The notes under the pieces: model-generated | What the model saw: only the letters and a program-made list of their open reading frames with translations | Told to the model about the DNA's origin: nothing | Database searches by the model: none | Translations under genes and position numbers: made by a program | In this document: in pieces, positions 6,217 through 12,868 of the stretch | Layout of the letters: each line of letters opens with the position of its first letter | Numbering within the stretch: position 1 is the stretch's first letter | Origin: Candidatus Woesearchaeota archaeon | GTDB lineage: Archaea; Nanobdellota; Nanobdellia; Woesearchaeales; JAGWAF01 | DNA: 18,944 nt | Reading direction: 5' to 3' | Assembly (NCBI GenBank): GCA_016932755.1 | Contig: JAFGCE010000087.1 | Location: 1-18,944 of the forward strand

Positions 6217-7860
6217 ATGTCAAGGGAAATACAGCCTATATTTATACTGCCTGAAGGGACTCAGAGAACATCAGGCAAGAATGCGCAGAAAATCAATATC
6301 GAGGCAGCCAAGCTGGTTGCAGACCAGGTGAGGACAACACTGGGTCCAAAAGGAATGGACAAGATGATTGTCGACACCCTCGGGGATGTTACAATAACAA
6401 ACGACGGAGTCACAATTCTTGAAGAGATGAATATTGAGCATCCTTCTGCAAAGATGATTGTAGAGATTGCAAAGACGCAGGAGGATGAAGTCGGCGACGG
6501 CACAACAACAGCAGTTGTTCTTGCAGGAGAGCTTTTGAAGAATGCACAGAACCTCCTTGACCAGAACATACACCCAACAATCATAGCAAAGGGATACAGG
6601 CTTGCTGCTGAGAAGGCTATAGAAATTCTTAACAGCATATCAGAGCCAGTCACTTTGAAGGACAAGGACATCCTGAGGAATATTGCAGTTACGGCAATGA
6701 CAGGAAAAGGCGCAGAAGCTTCAAAGGAGTACCTTGCTGATATGGTTGCAAAGGCTGTTGTCTCAGTTGCTGACCAGGTTGACGGAAAGTTTTCAATTGA
6801 CTCAGAAGATATCAAGATAGAAAAGAAAGTCGGAGGCGGAGTTGAGGACACAGAGCTTGTTGAGGGAATTGTATTGGACAAGGAAAGGGTCCACTCAGGA
6901 ATGCCGAAGACAGTCCACAATGCAAAGGTGGCACTGGTTGACTCAGCTCTTGAGGTGAAGAACACAGAAGTTGACGCAAAGATACAGATAACAGACCCGA
7001 GCCAGATGCAGGCTTTCCTTGACCAGGAAGAGAAGATGATAAAAAAGCTTGCTGACAAGGTCATACAAAGCGGGGCAACTGTGCTTTTATGCCAGAAAGG
7101 CATTGATGATATGGCTCAGCATTTCCTTGCAAAGGCAGGAATCTATGCCGCAAGAAGGGTCAAGAAATCAGACATGGAAAAGCTTGCAAGGGCAACCGGA
7201 GCTTCAATTGTCACAAACCTTGATGACCTTACCTCCAAGGAGCTTGGAAAAGCAGGCATTGTTGAGGAAAGAAAAGTCGGCGATGAGCAGATGACATTTG
7301 TAATGCAGTGCAAGAATCCCAAATCAGTAACAATCCTTGTGAGGGGCGGGACAGAGCATGTTGTTGACGAAGTCAAGAGGGCTCTTGAAGACTCTGTCGG
7401 CGACCTGGCAGCATCCATCCATGTAGGAAAGGTTGTTGCAGGCGGAGGGGCTCCTGAAGTTGAGGTTTCAAAAGGGCTGAAGAAGTTTGCAAACTCAATG
7501 AGCGGAAAAGAGCAGCTTGCTGTCCAGGCATTTGCCACAGCAATGGAAATAATCCCTGTCACCCTTGCAGAAAGCGCAGGGCTTGACCCTATTGACAAGA
7601 TGGCTGAGCTTAAGGCAGCGCATGACAAGGGAATGAAATGGGCAGGAATCAATGTTTTCACAGGAAAGGTAATGGACTCCTGGAGAAACAAGGTTATCGA
7701 GCCGCTTAAAATCAAGACACAGGCAGTCAAGTCAGCATCAGAAGTTGCAAACATGATTCTGAGAATTGATGATGTGATTGCAGGCTCAGGCTCTGGCAGA
7801 GGGGAAGGAATGCCGGGCGGAATGCCTCCGGGCGGAATGGGCGGAATGCCTCCGATGTAG
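6217..7860 (+). CDS. thsA: Thermosome subunit (group II chaperonin)
   Basis: It forms the double-ring archaeal chaperonin (CCT-like) that encloses and folds proteins using ATP. Counting 547 aa from 6217, the N-terminus has QPIFILPEGTQRTSG. The ATP-site motifs are TTLGPKGMDKM (40-50), TNDG (61-64) and GDGTTT (93-98), followed later by the equatorial segment VGKVVAGGGAPEVEVS. The apical domain with the built-in lid is in the middle (about 215-365). The C-terminus ends in a Gly/Met/Pro repeat (about 528-547), typical of thermosome tails projecting into the ring cavity. Only one subunit gene is present in the window; others may exist elsewhere. It follows the HTH regulator with a dedicated promoter and is followed by a T-rich terminator-like stretch. 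The gene symbol is generic, since which paralogue this is cannot be determined. Confidence 0.98.
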   Translation: MSREIQPIFILPEGTQRTSGKNAQKINIEAAKLVADQVRTTLGPKGMDKMIVDTLGDVTITNDGVTILEEMNIEHPSAKMIVEIAKTQEDEVGDGTTTAVVLAGELLKNAQNLLDQNIHPTIIAKGYRLAAEKAIEILNSISEPVTLKDKDILRNIAVTAMTGKGAEASKEYLADMVAKAVVSVADQVDGKFSIDSEDIKIEKKVGGGVEDTELVEGIVLDKERVHSGMPKTVHNAKVALVDSALEVKNTEVDAKIQITDPSQMQAFLDQEEKMIKKLADKVIQSGATVLLCQKGIDDMAQHFLAKAGIYAARRVKKSDMEKLARATGASIVTNLDDLTSKELGKAGIVEERKVGDEQMTFVMQCKNPKSVTILVRGGTEHVVDEVKRALEDSVGDLAASIHVGKVVAGGGAPEVEVSKGLKKFANSMSGKEQLAVQAFATAMEIIPVTLAESAGLDPIDKMAELKAAHDKGMKWAGINVFTGKVMDSWRNKVIEPLKIKTQAVKSASEVANMILRIDDVIAGSGSGRGEGMPGGMPPGGMGGMPPM

Positions 7861-7905
7861 TTATTCATTATTTTTTCTTTTTTCACTTCTTCTTAACTTA
7901 TTCTT
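7861..7905 (+). terminator. T-rich terminator after the thermosome gene
   Basis: Several runs of T on the coding strand (ttattttttcttttttc and onward) begin right after the stop codon. Archaeal RNA polymerase terminates at such T-runs without a required hairpin. No gene lies between here and 7975. Confidence 0.55.
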
Positions 7906-7914
7906 CTCAAATCG

Positions 7915-7970
7915 CAATATTTATAAAGAATAATGCTCCTAATTCGTGTATTAAATAAAAAAGAGGCGAT
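7915..7970 (+). promoter_or_regulatory. Promoter and Shine-Dalgarno of the proline-rich/coiled-coil gene pair
   Basis: A TATA box atatttataaag lies at about 7917-7928 with initiation expected near 7949. GAGGCGAT at 7963-7970 lies 5 nt before the ATG at 7976 and supports that start. A second AT-rich block (ttaaataaaa, 7951-7960) is too close to the ATG to be its TATA box. Confidence 0.5.
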
Positions 7971-7975
7971 AGAAC

Positions 7976-8683
7976 ATGGCTGATCCTGATAAAAAGAGTC
8001 CTAGAAAACCTGCTTCTGCTAAAACTGCTCCTGAAGAGGCTATGGAGGAAGAATACGAGCTTCTGCCGCACAAGGAGATTGTTGAATTGAAAGACGAGCT
8101 TAGAAGGCTTAAATCCCTGCCTCCTGAAGCAGGCAAGCATGCCGAGGTTTCTTATGATGTTTTAACAAGAAAGATGGACAGGCTGATTGAGATATTTGAA
8201 GAAGCTGAAAAGTCTGTTGAAGTTGAGGAAGGGGCAATGACATTCAAGGAAAGGATGGCTCCTTTCATGGACAAGATGAACAAGGTTTTAGAGCAGAATT
8301 CTGAAATCGCTGAAGGCATAGTTGCCTTGGCTGATATCATGAATGAAATAAAGGACAAATTAGAGGTTGGAGTAATATACAGGGCTAAGGAGGCTGAAAA
8401 ATCAAGAGAGGCAGAGAAGCCAAGGCCTGAATTCCCAAAACCACTTGACTTTGGTTCGCCGATGCCTCCTCCAAGGCCTTCATCGCCTATGCCCTTCCAG
8501 GGAATGCCCCCTCCAGGAATGCCTCCTTTCAGGACAGGAGGTCCACTGCCTCCTCTTCCAGGAGCGCCAAAACAGGAAGGGATGGCACCCCCTCCTCTGC
8601 CAAGAATGGGAGCGCCGCTGCCAAGACCAGGCCCAATGCCCCCTCCACCGCAGCAGAAAAAGGGTATGTTCGGTAAAAAATGA
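7976..8683 (+). CDS. Uncharacterised protein with helical core and proline-rich C-terminal tail
   Basis: I do not recognise a named family. The 235-aa product has three parts. Residues 1-30 are charged and probably disordered (KKSPRKPASAKTAPEEAMEE). Residues about 33-145 are predicted alpha-helical with heptad-like segments (HKEIVELKDELRRLKSLPPE; MDRLIEIFEEAEKSVEVEEG; MDKMNKVLEQNSEIAEGIVA). Residues about 149-228 form a low-complexity tail of Pro/Met/Gly blocks such as PMPPPRPSSPMPFQGMPPPG, ending in a lysine-rich KKGMFGKK. There is no signal peptide or membrane span. The stop codon overlaps the next start (ATGA), which encodes a coiled-coil protein, so the two products probably work together. 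Polyproline tails often bind small modules such as SH3-like, EVH1 or profilin-type domains, but no such partner is visible here. Confidence 0.82.
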   Translation: MADPDKKSPRKPASAKTAPEEAMEEEYELLPHKEIVELKDELRRLKSLPPEAGKHAEVSYDVLTRKMDRLIEIFEEAEKSVEVEEGAMTFKERMAPFMDKMNKVLEQNSEIAEGIVALADIMNEIKDKLEVGVIYRAKEAEKSREAEKPRPEFPKPLDFGSPMPPPRPSSPMPFQGMPPPGMPPFRTGGPLPPLPGAPKQEGMAPPPLPRMGAPLPRPGPMPPPPQQKKGMFGKK

Positions 8684-9207
8684 TTTCTCCGGATGTCGAT
8701 ATAGAAAAGACAAGGCTGCTTTTGAAGCATTTAGGCAGGTCATCAGCCAGGATTAAGCAGAAGGATACTGCAAAAGAAGAGCTGAAAGACCAGATAAAGA
8801 AGCTGAAAAAGACAATCAAGTCAAAGGCTTACAAAAAAGAGATGAAGGTTCTTGAGAAAAAGCTCGCTGGTGTTCTTGAGAAAGAGGAAGAGATAATAAG
8901 GCACCATAAGGCAAGGGAGGCTGCAAACCGGAGGATAAGGGAAAAGATTGAATCCCTGGAGAACAAGCTTACAAGGTATATCGCAACAAAGAAATTAAGG
9001 GAGAGAAGGGTAGAGGAGCTTCAGTCCACAATAAAAAGAAGGTTTAGTGTTGAGCAGAAAGAGATCGAAATCCTTGAGGAGCAGATAATGAATCTCGAAA
9101 CACTTTTTGAAAGGATAAGGCATGACAAGAAATATACTGAAAAAGAGCTTGGAAGAGTGAAAAGCAAGATTGAAATCCTGAAAAAAAGATTGGAAAAAAT
9201 AAAATAA
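8680..9207 (+). CDS. Coiled-coil protein, uncharacterised
   Basis: The 175-aa product is almost entirely charged helix with heptad character from about residue 10 to the end, for example LLLKHLGRSSARIKQKDTAK, AYKKEMKVLEKKLAGVLEKE and FERIRHDKKYTEKELGRVKS. There are no cysteines, no membrane span and no enzymatic motif. Its start overlaps the stop of the proline-rich protein gene by 4 nt (ATGA at 8680-8683), showing translational coupling. It converges on the small DUF1931 gene, whose stop lies only 5 nt away. A structural or scaffold role in complex with its upstream partner is inference. Low-complexity helices of this kind give unreliable database matches, so family membership should rest on gene order. 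Confidence 0.78.
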   Translation: MISPDVDIEKTRLLLKHLGRSSARIKQKDTAKEELKDQIKKLKKTIKSKAYKKEMKVLEKKLAGVLEKEEEIIRHHKAREAANRRIREKIESLENKLTRYIATKKLRERRVEELQSTIKRRFSVEQKEIEILEEQIMNLETLFERIRHDKKYTEKELGRVKSKIEILKKRLEKIK

Positions 9208-9212
9208 TTTTC

Positions 9213-9374
9213 TTATAAGTCTTTTGCCATGAGCGTTTTTCTTCCGTTTGCTTCAGCTCTTGCGCAGGCGTCTTTCACCATCTGCTCAACTTTCTTGTTA
9301 AGCGCTTCTGCAACATCCCCTGCAACATTATAGTCGCCTGCTATTTCCTTTATCTTTGCCTTTACTACTATCAT
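9213..9374 (-). CDS. Short DUF1931-like histone-fold protein (53 aa)
   Basis: This small gene is easily missed by length cut-offs. The 53-aa product starts MIVVKAKIKEIAGDYNVAGD and ends ARAEANGRKTLMAKDL. Its second half follows the archaeal histone fold: a long helix (VAEALNKKVEQMVKDACARA), the loop NGRKTL and the start of the last helix MAKDL. It can be aligned with the canonical histone at 11695 (IAKHAGRKTVHESDIKLAARR), but it stops where the third helix would begin. Small DUF1931 proteins of this type are known in archaea. The start is unambiguous: GAGGTGAT (9388-9381 on the minus strand) lies 6 nt before the ATG, and a stop codon in the same frame closes off any longer form. It has its own TATA box. 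DNA binding or partnering with other histone-fold proteins is inferred. Confidence 0.85.
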   Translation of the reverse strand: MIVVKAKIKEIAGDYNVAGDVAEALNKKVEQMVKDACARAEANGRKTLMAKDL

Positions 9375-9380
9375 TATTGA

Positions 9381-9427
9381 ATCACCTCACTTTCCTAATC
9401 CTGAAAATTTTGCGCCAATATTTAAAT
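9381..9427 (-). promoter_or_regulatory. Promoter and strong Shine-Dalgarno of the DUF1931 gene
   Basis: On the minus strand gatttaaatattg (9427-9416 region) is a TATA box with initiation expected near 9395. GAGGTGAT at 9388-9381 is the best anti-SD match in the window. This separates the small gene from the upstream GluRS gene, which ends at 9436. Confidence 0.65.
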
Positions 9428-9435
9428 CTTTTTAT

Positions 9436-11127
9436 CTAATGGTGGGTGAACCAGAATTCCAGCCTTGAGTCATCTTTGCTTTCAAGCCTTGCAAATGCAA
9501 ACCTTTCCAGCTGCACAATATCCCCCTTCTTCAGCTTTGACATTGAGGATTCCCCCAGCCCTTTCTTGATAAAATTGTCATCCATCCTGACTGCAACATG
9601 AACCAAATCCTTTGATACAGGAAGCCAGTGGATTATCCTGTCCCCTTTTTTCTTGAATTTTTCATAATCTGTGCTGTCAAAGACGAACTTTCCTTTTTTC
9701 TTCACAAAATTAAGGCAGTCCATAAGCCGGTACAGTTTTCCTTCCTTTAGCTGCTTTAAGTCTGATTTGTCAATATAGAATTTGTCATTTGTCTTGAACT
9801 TCCTTCCTCCCTTTTTGTTTTCAGGATGCAGGTCAAGCTCAATCTCCTGCTCTGGGGCTTTTTCTATTTTTATTTCTGCAGGGCTTTCAACAAAAAAATA
9901 CCTGTATGCATTCGGCTCGATTACTGCCCTGTTGAAATGGTCCAGTGATTTGAAAAAATCCTGCTTTGATACGGTCTTGTCGTTCTGTGTAACCCCCACG
10001 CCCAACGCATAGTTGATAAAAGCATCAGGCTGGTATCCTCTTTTGCTGAGTGCAGCAAGGAAAGGAAGCCTTATGTCATCCCATCCTGTATAATCCCCCT
10101 TCTCTATAAGCGGCTTTGTTTTTGAGCACTTAACCATCAGGTCTTCAAAATTAATTTTTCCGACATAAATTGTTTCAGCAATCTTCCACCCCATGTGGTC
10201 ATAAAGGAATTTCTGCCTTTTTTCATTATCCATATGGTCTTTTGCCCTGAGTGCGTGAGTTACACCCATCTCCTTGTCATCGACAGCAACTGCAAAATTC
10301 ATCAAAGGCCAAACCTTGTATTTTTTCTTCTGCCTTGGGTGCTCGCTTTCATTAATCCTGAAAGCAGGCCAGTCCCTCATTGCAGGATTGGGGTCGTTGA
10401 TGTTTGTCTTTATCCTGAGAACAGCATCCCCTTCCTTGTATTCCTTGAACATCTTTTTCCATCTTTGCAGGTTCTCTTCGGGCTTCAGCGTCCTGCATGG
10501 GCACGGAATCCTTTTTATTTTCATCTCCCTGAACTTTTCAGCAGGGCAGGTGCAGACATAGGCATGCCCTTTCCTGATTACTTCCTCAGCACGCTTGTAG
10601 TAAATGTCCATCCTTTCAGACTGTATGTAAACCCATGCAATATTTCCTTTTGTAATCCATTTTGCCTCTTCAGGAATCATTTCATAAGCAGGGGGATATA
10701 TGTTTTCAGGGTTTGTGTCCTCAATCCTGAGAATCAGCTTTCCTTTGTATTTCCTGCAGTATTCTGAGTTAAGGCTCAATGCATAAGAATGCCCGATATG
10801 CATTGGTCCTGACGGAGAAGGTGCAAACCTCATAACGACTTTTCCGTTTTCTGCGTTTTTTAACTGCTTTAATACCTCTTTTTCAACAGCCTTTTTCTCC
10901 AGCATCTCGGGAGCAAGCTCCTGAAGCTGTTTTGTCTGCTCCTCAACAGAAAGCTTGTTTATTTCCCTGACAATCTGCTGGATATCCTTCATCAGCTCTT
11001 TTCCTTTTGTCTTAAGCTCTGGATTTTCACCTATTACTTTCCCGATGATATTCCCCGGGTTGGCTTTTCCATCATACCTTACTGCATTCTGCAGTGCATA
11101 TTTCCTTATTGTTTCTTTTATGCCCAT
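9436..11127 (-). CDS. gltX: Glutamyl-tRNA synthetase, archaeal type
   Basis: It attaches glutamate to tRNA-Glu; in archaea it is usually non-discriminating and also makes Glu-tRNA-Gln for GatDE. The 563-aa protein has an archaeal N-terminal helical region (1-95), then the class I catalytic core: RFAPSPSGPMHIGHSYALSL with HIGH at 110-113, and RIEDTNP at 134-140. Two CxC pairs (C192/C194 and C209/C211) form a probable zinc site. VDDKEMGVTHALRAKDHMDN at about 282-301 is the GluRS substrate-pocket segment, and KCSKTK at 333-338 stands in the place of KMSKS. The anticodon-binding beta-barrel region follows at about 425-563. GlnRS is unlikely given the GVTH segment and archaeal origin. Minus-strand tttataaatt (11151-11160) is 28 nt before the ATG, consistent with a leaderless transcript. 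Confidence 0.95.
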   Translation of the reverse strand: MGIKETIRKYALQNAVRYDGKANPGNIIGKVIGENPELKTKGKELMKDIQQIVREINKLSVEEQTKQLQELAPEMLEKKAVEKEVLKQLKNAENGKVVMRFAPSPSGPMHIGHSYALSLNSEYCRKYKGKLILRIEDTNPENIYPPAYEMIPEEAKWITKGNIAWVYIQSERMDIYYKRAEEVIRKGHAYVCTCPAEKFREMKIKRIPCPCRTLKPEENLQRWKKMFKEYKEGDAVLRIKTNINDPNPAMRDWPAFRINESEHPRQKKKYKVWPLMNFAVAVDDKEMGVTHALRAKDHMDNEKRQKFLYDHMGWKIAETIYVGKINFEDLMVKCSKTKPLIEKGDYTGWDDIRLPFLAALSKRGYQPDAFINYALGVGVTQNDKTVSKQDFFKSLDHFNRAVIEPNAYRYFFVESPAEIKIEKAPEQEIELDLHPENKKGGRKFKTNDKFYIDKSDLKQLKEGKLYRLMDCLNFVKKKGKFVFDSTDYEKFKKKGDRIIHWLPVSKDLVHVAVRMDDNFIKKGLGESSMSKLKKGDIVQLERFAFARLESKDDSRLEFWFTHH

Positions 11128-11229
11128 TATTAGTGCTTGTAATTGCTTGTTTTATAAATTTTATCAATTATTTGCCAAATCTTTATTAATACAAGCCCAT
11201 TACTCGTCTTCAGAGGGCAGGGGGAAATA
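11128..11229. promoter_or_regulatory. Divergent promoter region between gltX and an unknown gene
   Basis: The palindromic-looking tttataaatt at 11151-11160 serves gltX on the minus strand with a leaderless spacing. Plus-strand ctttattaat at 11181-11190 serves the gene at 11230, with initiation near 11211. The leader of the latter holds a G-rich ribosome site (gggcaggggg, 11215-11224). No other gene is visible in this stretch. Confidence 0.55.
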
Positions 11230-11646
11230 ATGGCTTACAAAGTTGTAGCTTCCAGGGGAGAAATACAAACCCGGCAGAAAGGATTTTTCAGAAAGAAAGA
11301 AGTAGTTGCAGAGAAAGGTCTTCCCAACCTGCAGGAAATACTGATGCTTGTTCTGAACAGGGAAGGCATGAGGGCTATGCGGCTGGATATTTCACTTGAG
11401 CCTCAGACCCATAGCTATCTCACAACAAAAAATGTAGGGGATATAATCAATGCTGTTTTGTCTTATGAGGAGCAGAACAGGCAAAATGACAGGCTGTATA
11501 TCGCTCCTGACATAGCGCTTGCCAGCGATGCAAGGGCTGCAATCTGGGCAAAAGCGCAGGTTGATGTTTCAGGATGCAGGAACTGGCAGGATTTTATCAA
11601 GGCTTACGAGAAAAGCCAGAGACAGGGGCAATCAAAAGGTTTATAA
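11230..11646 (+). CDS. Uncharacterised 138-residue protein
   Basis: I do not recognise this family. The 138-aa product appears soluble and mixed alpha/beta. A basic N-terminal half contains YKVVASRGEIQTRQKGFFRK and a helix-like LPNLQEILMLVLNREGMRAM. The middle has LTTKNVGDIINAVLSYEEQN. The C-terminal part has LYIAPDIALASDARAAIWAK and a basic glutamine-rich end (EKSQRQGQSKGL) that is likely unstructured. There is one cysteine and no membrane segment. The ATG follows a G-rich Shine-Dalgarno. The gene lies immediately upstream of the histone gene; the TATA box of the histone overlaps this gene's stop codon, so the two are neighbours but separately promoted. The sequence gives no clue to catalysis. 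Confidence 0.78.
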   Translation: MAYKVVASRGEIQTRQKGFFRKKEVVAEKGLPNLQEILMLVLNREGMRAMRLDISLEPQTHSYLTTKNVGDIINAVLSYEEQNRQNDRLYIAPDIALASDARAAIWAKAQVDVSGCRNWQDFIKAYEKSQRQGQSKGL

Positions 11647-11648
11647 AG
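11638..11648 (+). promoter_or_regulatory. TATA box of the histone gene overlapping an upstream stop codon
   Basis: ggtttataaag at 11638-11648 includes the TAA stop (11644-11646) of the preceding gene. Initiation is expected near 11670, leaving a ~25-nt leader with agggggt before the histone ATG at 11695. Confidence 0.55.
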
Positions 11649-11694
11649 TAGTTTTTCTAAAATTTGGCTACAAATACCAAAGGGGGTTTTTACC

Positions 11695-11913
11695 ATGGGT
11701 GAAAAAAGAAGCACTGTTATTCCCAAAGCGCCTGTTGCCAGGATTCTGATGAACGCAGGAGCTAAAAGAGTTGCTGCAGGCGCAGCGTCTGTCTTCACTG
11801 ACAAGCTTGAGGAGATTGCAAGGAAGATAGCAGAAGACTCTGTAAGGATTGCAAAGCACGCAGGAAGGAAAACAGTCCATGAATCTGACATAAAACTTGC
11901 TGCCAGAAGATAA
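11695..11913 (+). CDS. Archaeal histone
   Basis: A small DNA-wrapping protein that dimerises through the histone fold and compacts the chromosome. The 72-aa product shows the whole fold: a short N-terminal segment (MGEKRSTVIPKAPVARILMN, helix 1), the RV loop AGAKRVAAGA, the long central helix (about 30-56: VFTDKLEEIARKIAEDSVRI), the AGRKTV loop and the last helix HESDIKLAARR. The R-V pair of loop 1 and the K/R-T of loop 2 are the typical DNA-contact positions. There is a short hydrophilic N-terminal extension compared with the 66-69 residue HMf-type histones. The stop is followed after 9 nt by tRNA-Ala on the same strand with no clear separate promoter, so the two may share a transcript. Confidence 0.95.
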   Translation: MGEKRSTVIPKAPVARILMNAGAKRVAAGAASVFTDKLEEIARKIAEDSVRIAKHAGRKTVHESDIKLAARR

Positions 11914-11922
11914 TTCTCAGAC

Positions 11923-11994
11923 GGGCTGGTGGCGAAATGGTATCGCATCCCGTTGGCTTCGGGAAGGCTCCGGGTTCAAATCCCGGCCAGTCCA
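11923..11994 (+). tRNA. tRNA-Ala (anticodon GGC)
   Basis: A complete cloverleaf of 72 nt. Acceptor GGGCTGG pairs with CCAGTCC and includes a G3:U70 wobble, the identity mark of tRNA-Ala. The D-stem is GCGA/TCGC with loop aatggta, the anticodon stem TCCCG/CGGGA, and the T-arm CCGGG-ttcaaat-CCCGG. Discriminator is A and CCA is not encoded. The anticodon loop is TTGGCTT, giving GGC at 34-36. Position 37 is T, where a purine is expected. No intron. It begins 9 nt after the histone stop codon. Confidence 0.85.
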
Positions 11995-12011
11995 TATAAT
12001 CCACACCAAAA

Positions 12012-12023
12012 CATTTTTATATT
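12012..12023 (+). promoter_or_regulatory. TATA box of the 73-residue protein gene
   Basis: catttttatatt is centred about 26 nt before the ATG at 12044, predicting a leaderless transcript. It lies in the 49-nt gap after tRNA-Ala. Confidence 0.5.
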
Positions 12024-12043
12024 ATTAAAAATCCTGTATTGTT

Positions 12044-12265
12044 ATGAAAACATACCTAATAATGTATTTTGGAAGCGGAATGCCTGCTTCAGACGTGGCA
12101 AAAAAGCTTAAGGGGCTTGGATTTGAGGCGCACTACGGGCCTTACGACTTTATCTACGACTGGAAGAAGAATCCAACAAAGGATGAGATACTTGCATTGG
12201 GGGATAAGGTAGCTGAAGCATTAAAAGGTTCAGGCGGCGTTTTCAATCTTGACACAAGAGACTGA
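12044..12265 (+). CDS. Uncharacterised 73-residue protein
   Basis: I do not recognise this family. The 73-aa product reads as a compact alpha/beta domain: strand MKTYLIMYF, helix PASDVAKKLKGLG, strand FEAHYGPYDFIYDW, helix TKDEILALGDKVAEALKGSG and strand GVFNLDTR. That beta-alpha-beta-alpha-beta order would suit a ferredoxin-like or ACT-like fold. It has no cysteines or membrane segment. Several aromatic and acidic positions (Y18-like HYGPYDFIYDW) are conserved-looking, though only comparison could show that. It starts at the first ATG after a TATA box and ends 57 nt before the CYTH gene, which has its own promoter. The tight gene structure and balanced composition support a real protein. Confidence 0.75.
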   Translation: MKTYLIMYFGSGMPASDVAKKLKGLGFEAHYGPYDFIYDWKKNPTKDEILALGDKVAEALKGSGGVFNLDTRD

Positions 12266-12280
12266 AACAGTTTCACCAAA

Positions 12281-12320
12281 AACTTTTTATAAGGGATAGT
12301 TCTCTTTTTTCTCGGGGGAT
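12281..12320 (+). promoter_or_regulatory. Promoter of the seven-gene nucleotide-processing operon
   Basis: ctttttataag at 12283-12293 is a TATA box with initiation expected near 12314. A short G-run (gggggat, 12314-12320) lies just before the ATG at 12323. No other strong promoter was seen until the tRNA-Met TATA at the end of the operon. Confidence 0.55.
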
Positions 12321-12322
12321 AG

Positions 12323-12868
12323 ATGGAAATAGAAACAAAAGCCAAAGTTGAGGACCTTTCTGAGATAAAGAAGAAGCTGATAGACTTAGGGGCTGAATTT
12401 TTCTATACCGAGCAGCAGGATGATTCTTACTACAAGCCGAAAGGAAAGGAAATGGCAGACCAGGGCCCAGGGGATTTCATAACAAGGATAAGGGAAGGAA
12501 AGAAGAACCAGCTTGCAATCAAGGAGCTGACAAACAGGGCAGGAGTCTGGCATGAATATGAAACAGACATAAGCAATGTTGAGCAGGCGAAGAAAATCCT
12601 TGAAAAGCTCGGGCTGGTGAACATTTTTGACGTAAACAAGAAAAGAGAGCACGGAAAGCTTGACGGAATGTCCTTATGCCTTGATGATATCAAGCAGCTC
12701 GGCAAATACCTTGAAGTTGAAGTGATTGGAGAAGACGGGGAAGACGGGAAAAAAAGAATAGACTCATTATTCAAGAAGCTCGGAATAAAGCAGTCTCAGG
12801 TTGAGCACAAGGGATACGCGAGAATAATCCATGAAAGAATGGGAGTCAGGATCAGGGGTGTGGAATGA
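12323..12868 (+). CDS. cyaB: CYTH-domain protein (class IV adenylate cyclase CyaB / triphosphatase-like)
   Basis: CYTH proteins form a beta-tunnel that binds triphosphates with divalent metals. Members make cAMP (CyaB) or hydrolyse thiamine triphosphate, inorganic tripolyphosphate or nucleotides. The 181-aa protein begins MEIETKAKV, the ExExK signature (E2, E4, K6). Further tunnel residues are visible: QQDDSYYKP at 31-39, RIR at 55-57, KxLK-like AIK at 65-67, KKRE at 106-109, and EVEV at 131-134. This is close to archaeal CyaB/CYTH proteins often labelled class IV adenylate cyclase. Triphosphatase activity is at least as likely as cAMP synthesis given the Nudix, ITPase and HAD genes that follow. 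The stop overlaps the next start (ATGA), so it heads a translationally coupled operon. Confidence 0.87.
   Translation: MEIETKAKVEDLSEIKKKLIDLGAEFFYTEQQDDSYYKPKGKEMADQGPGDFITRIREGKKNQLAIKELTNRAGVWHEYETDISNVEQAKKILEKLGLVNIFDVNKKREHGKLDGMSLCLDDIKQLGKYLEVEVIGEDGEDGKKRIDSLFKKLGIKQSQVEHKGYARIIHERMGVRIRGVE

Noticed and set aside
6261..7103. 280-codon open frame on the minus strand inside the thermosome gene (also 7143-7886)
   Set aside because: The coding strand of the thermosome is beyond doubt. These frames arise from codon bias and show no promoter or protein motif.
9208..9435. Stretch between the coiled-coil gene and gltX first read as non-coding
   Set aside because: It is filled by the 53-codon DUF1931 gene and its promoter, so it is not an empty intergenic region.
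11929..12111. Short open frame running through tRNA-Ala and into the next gene
   Set aside because: It overlaps a well-supported tRNA, has no ribosome site and does not resemble a protein.
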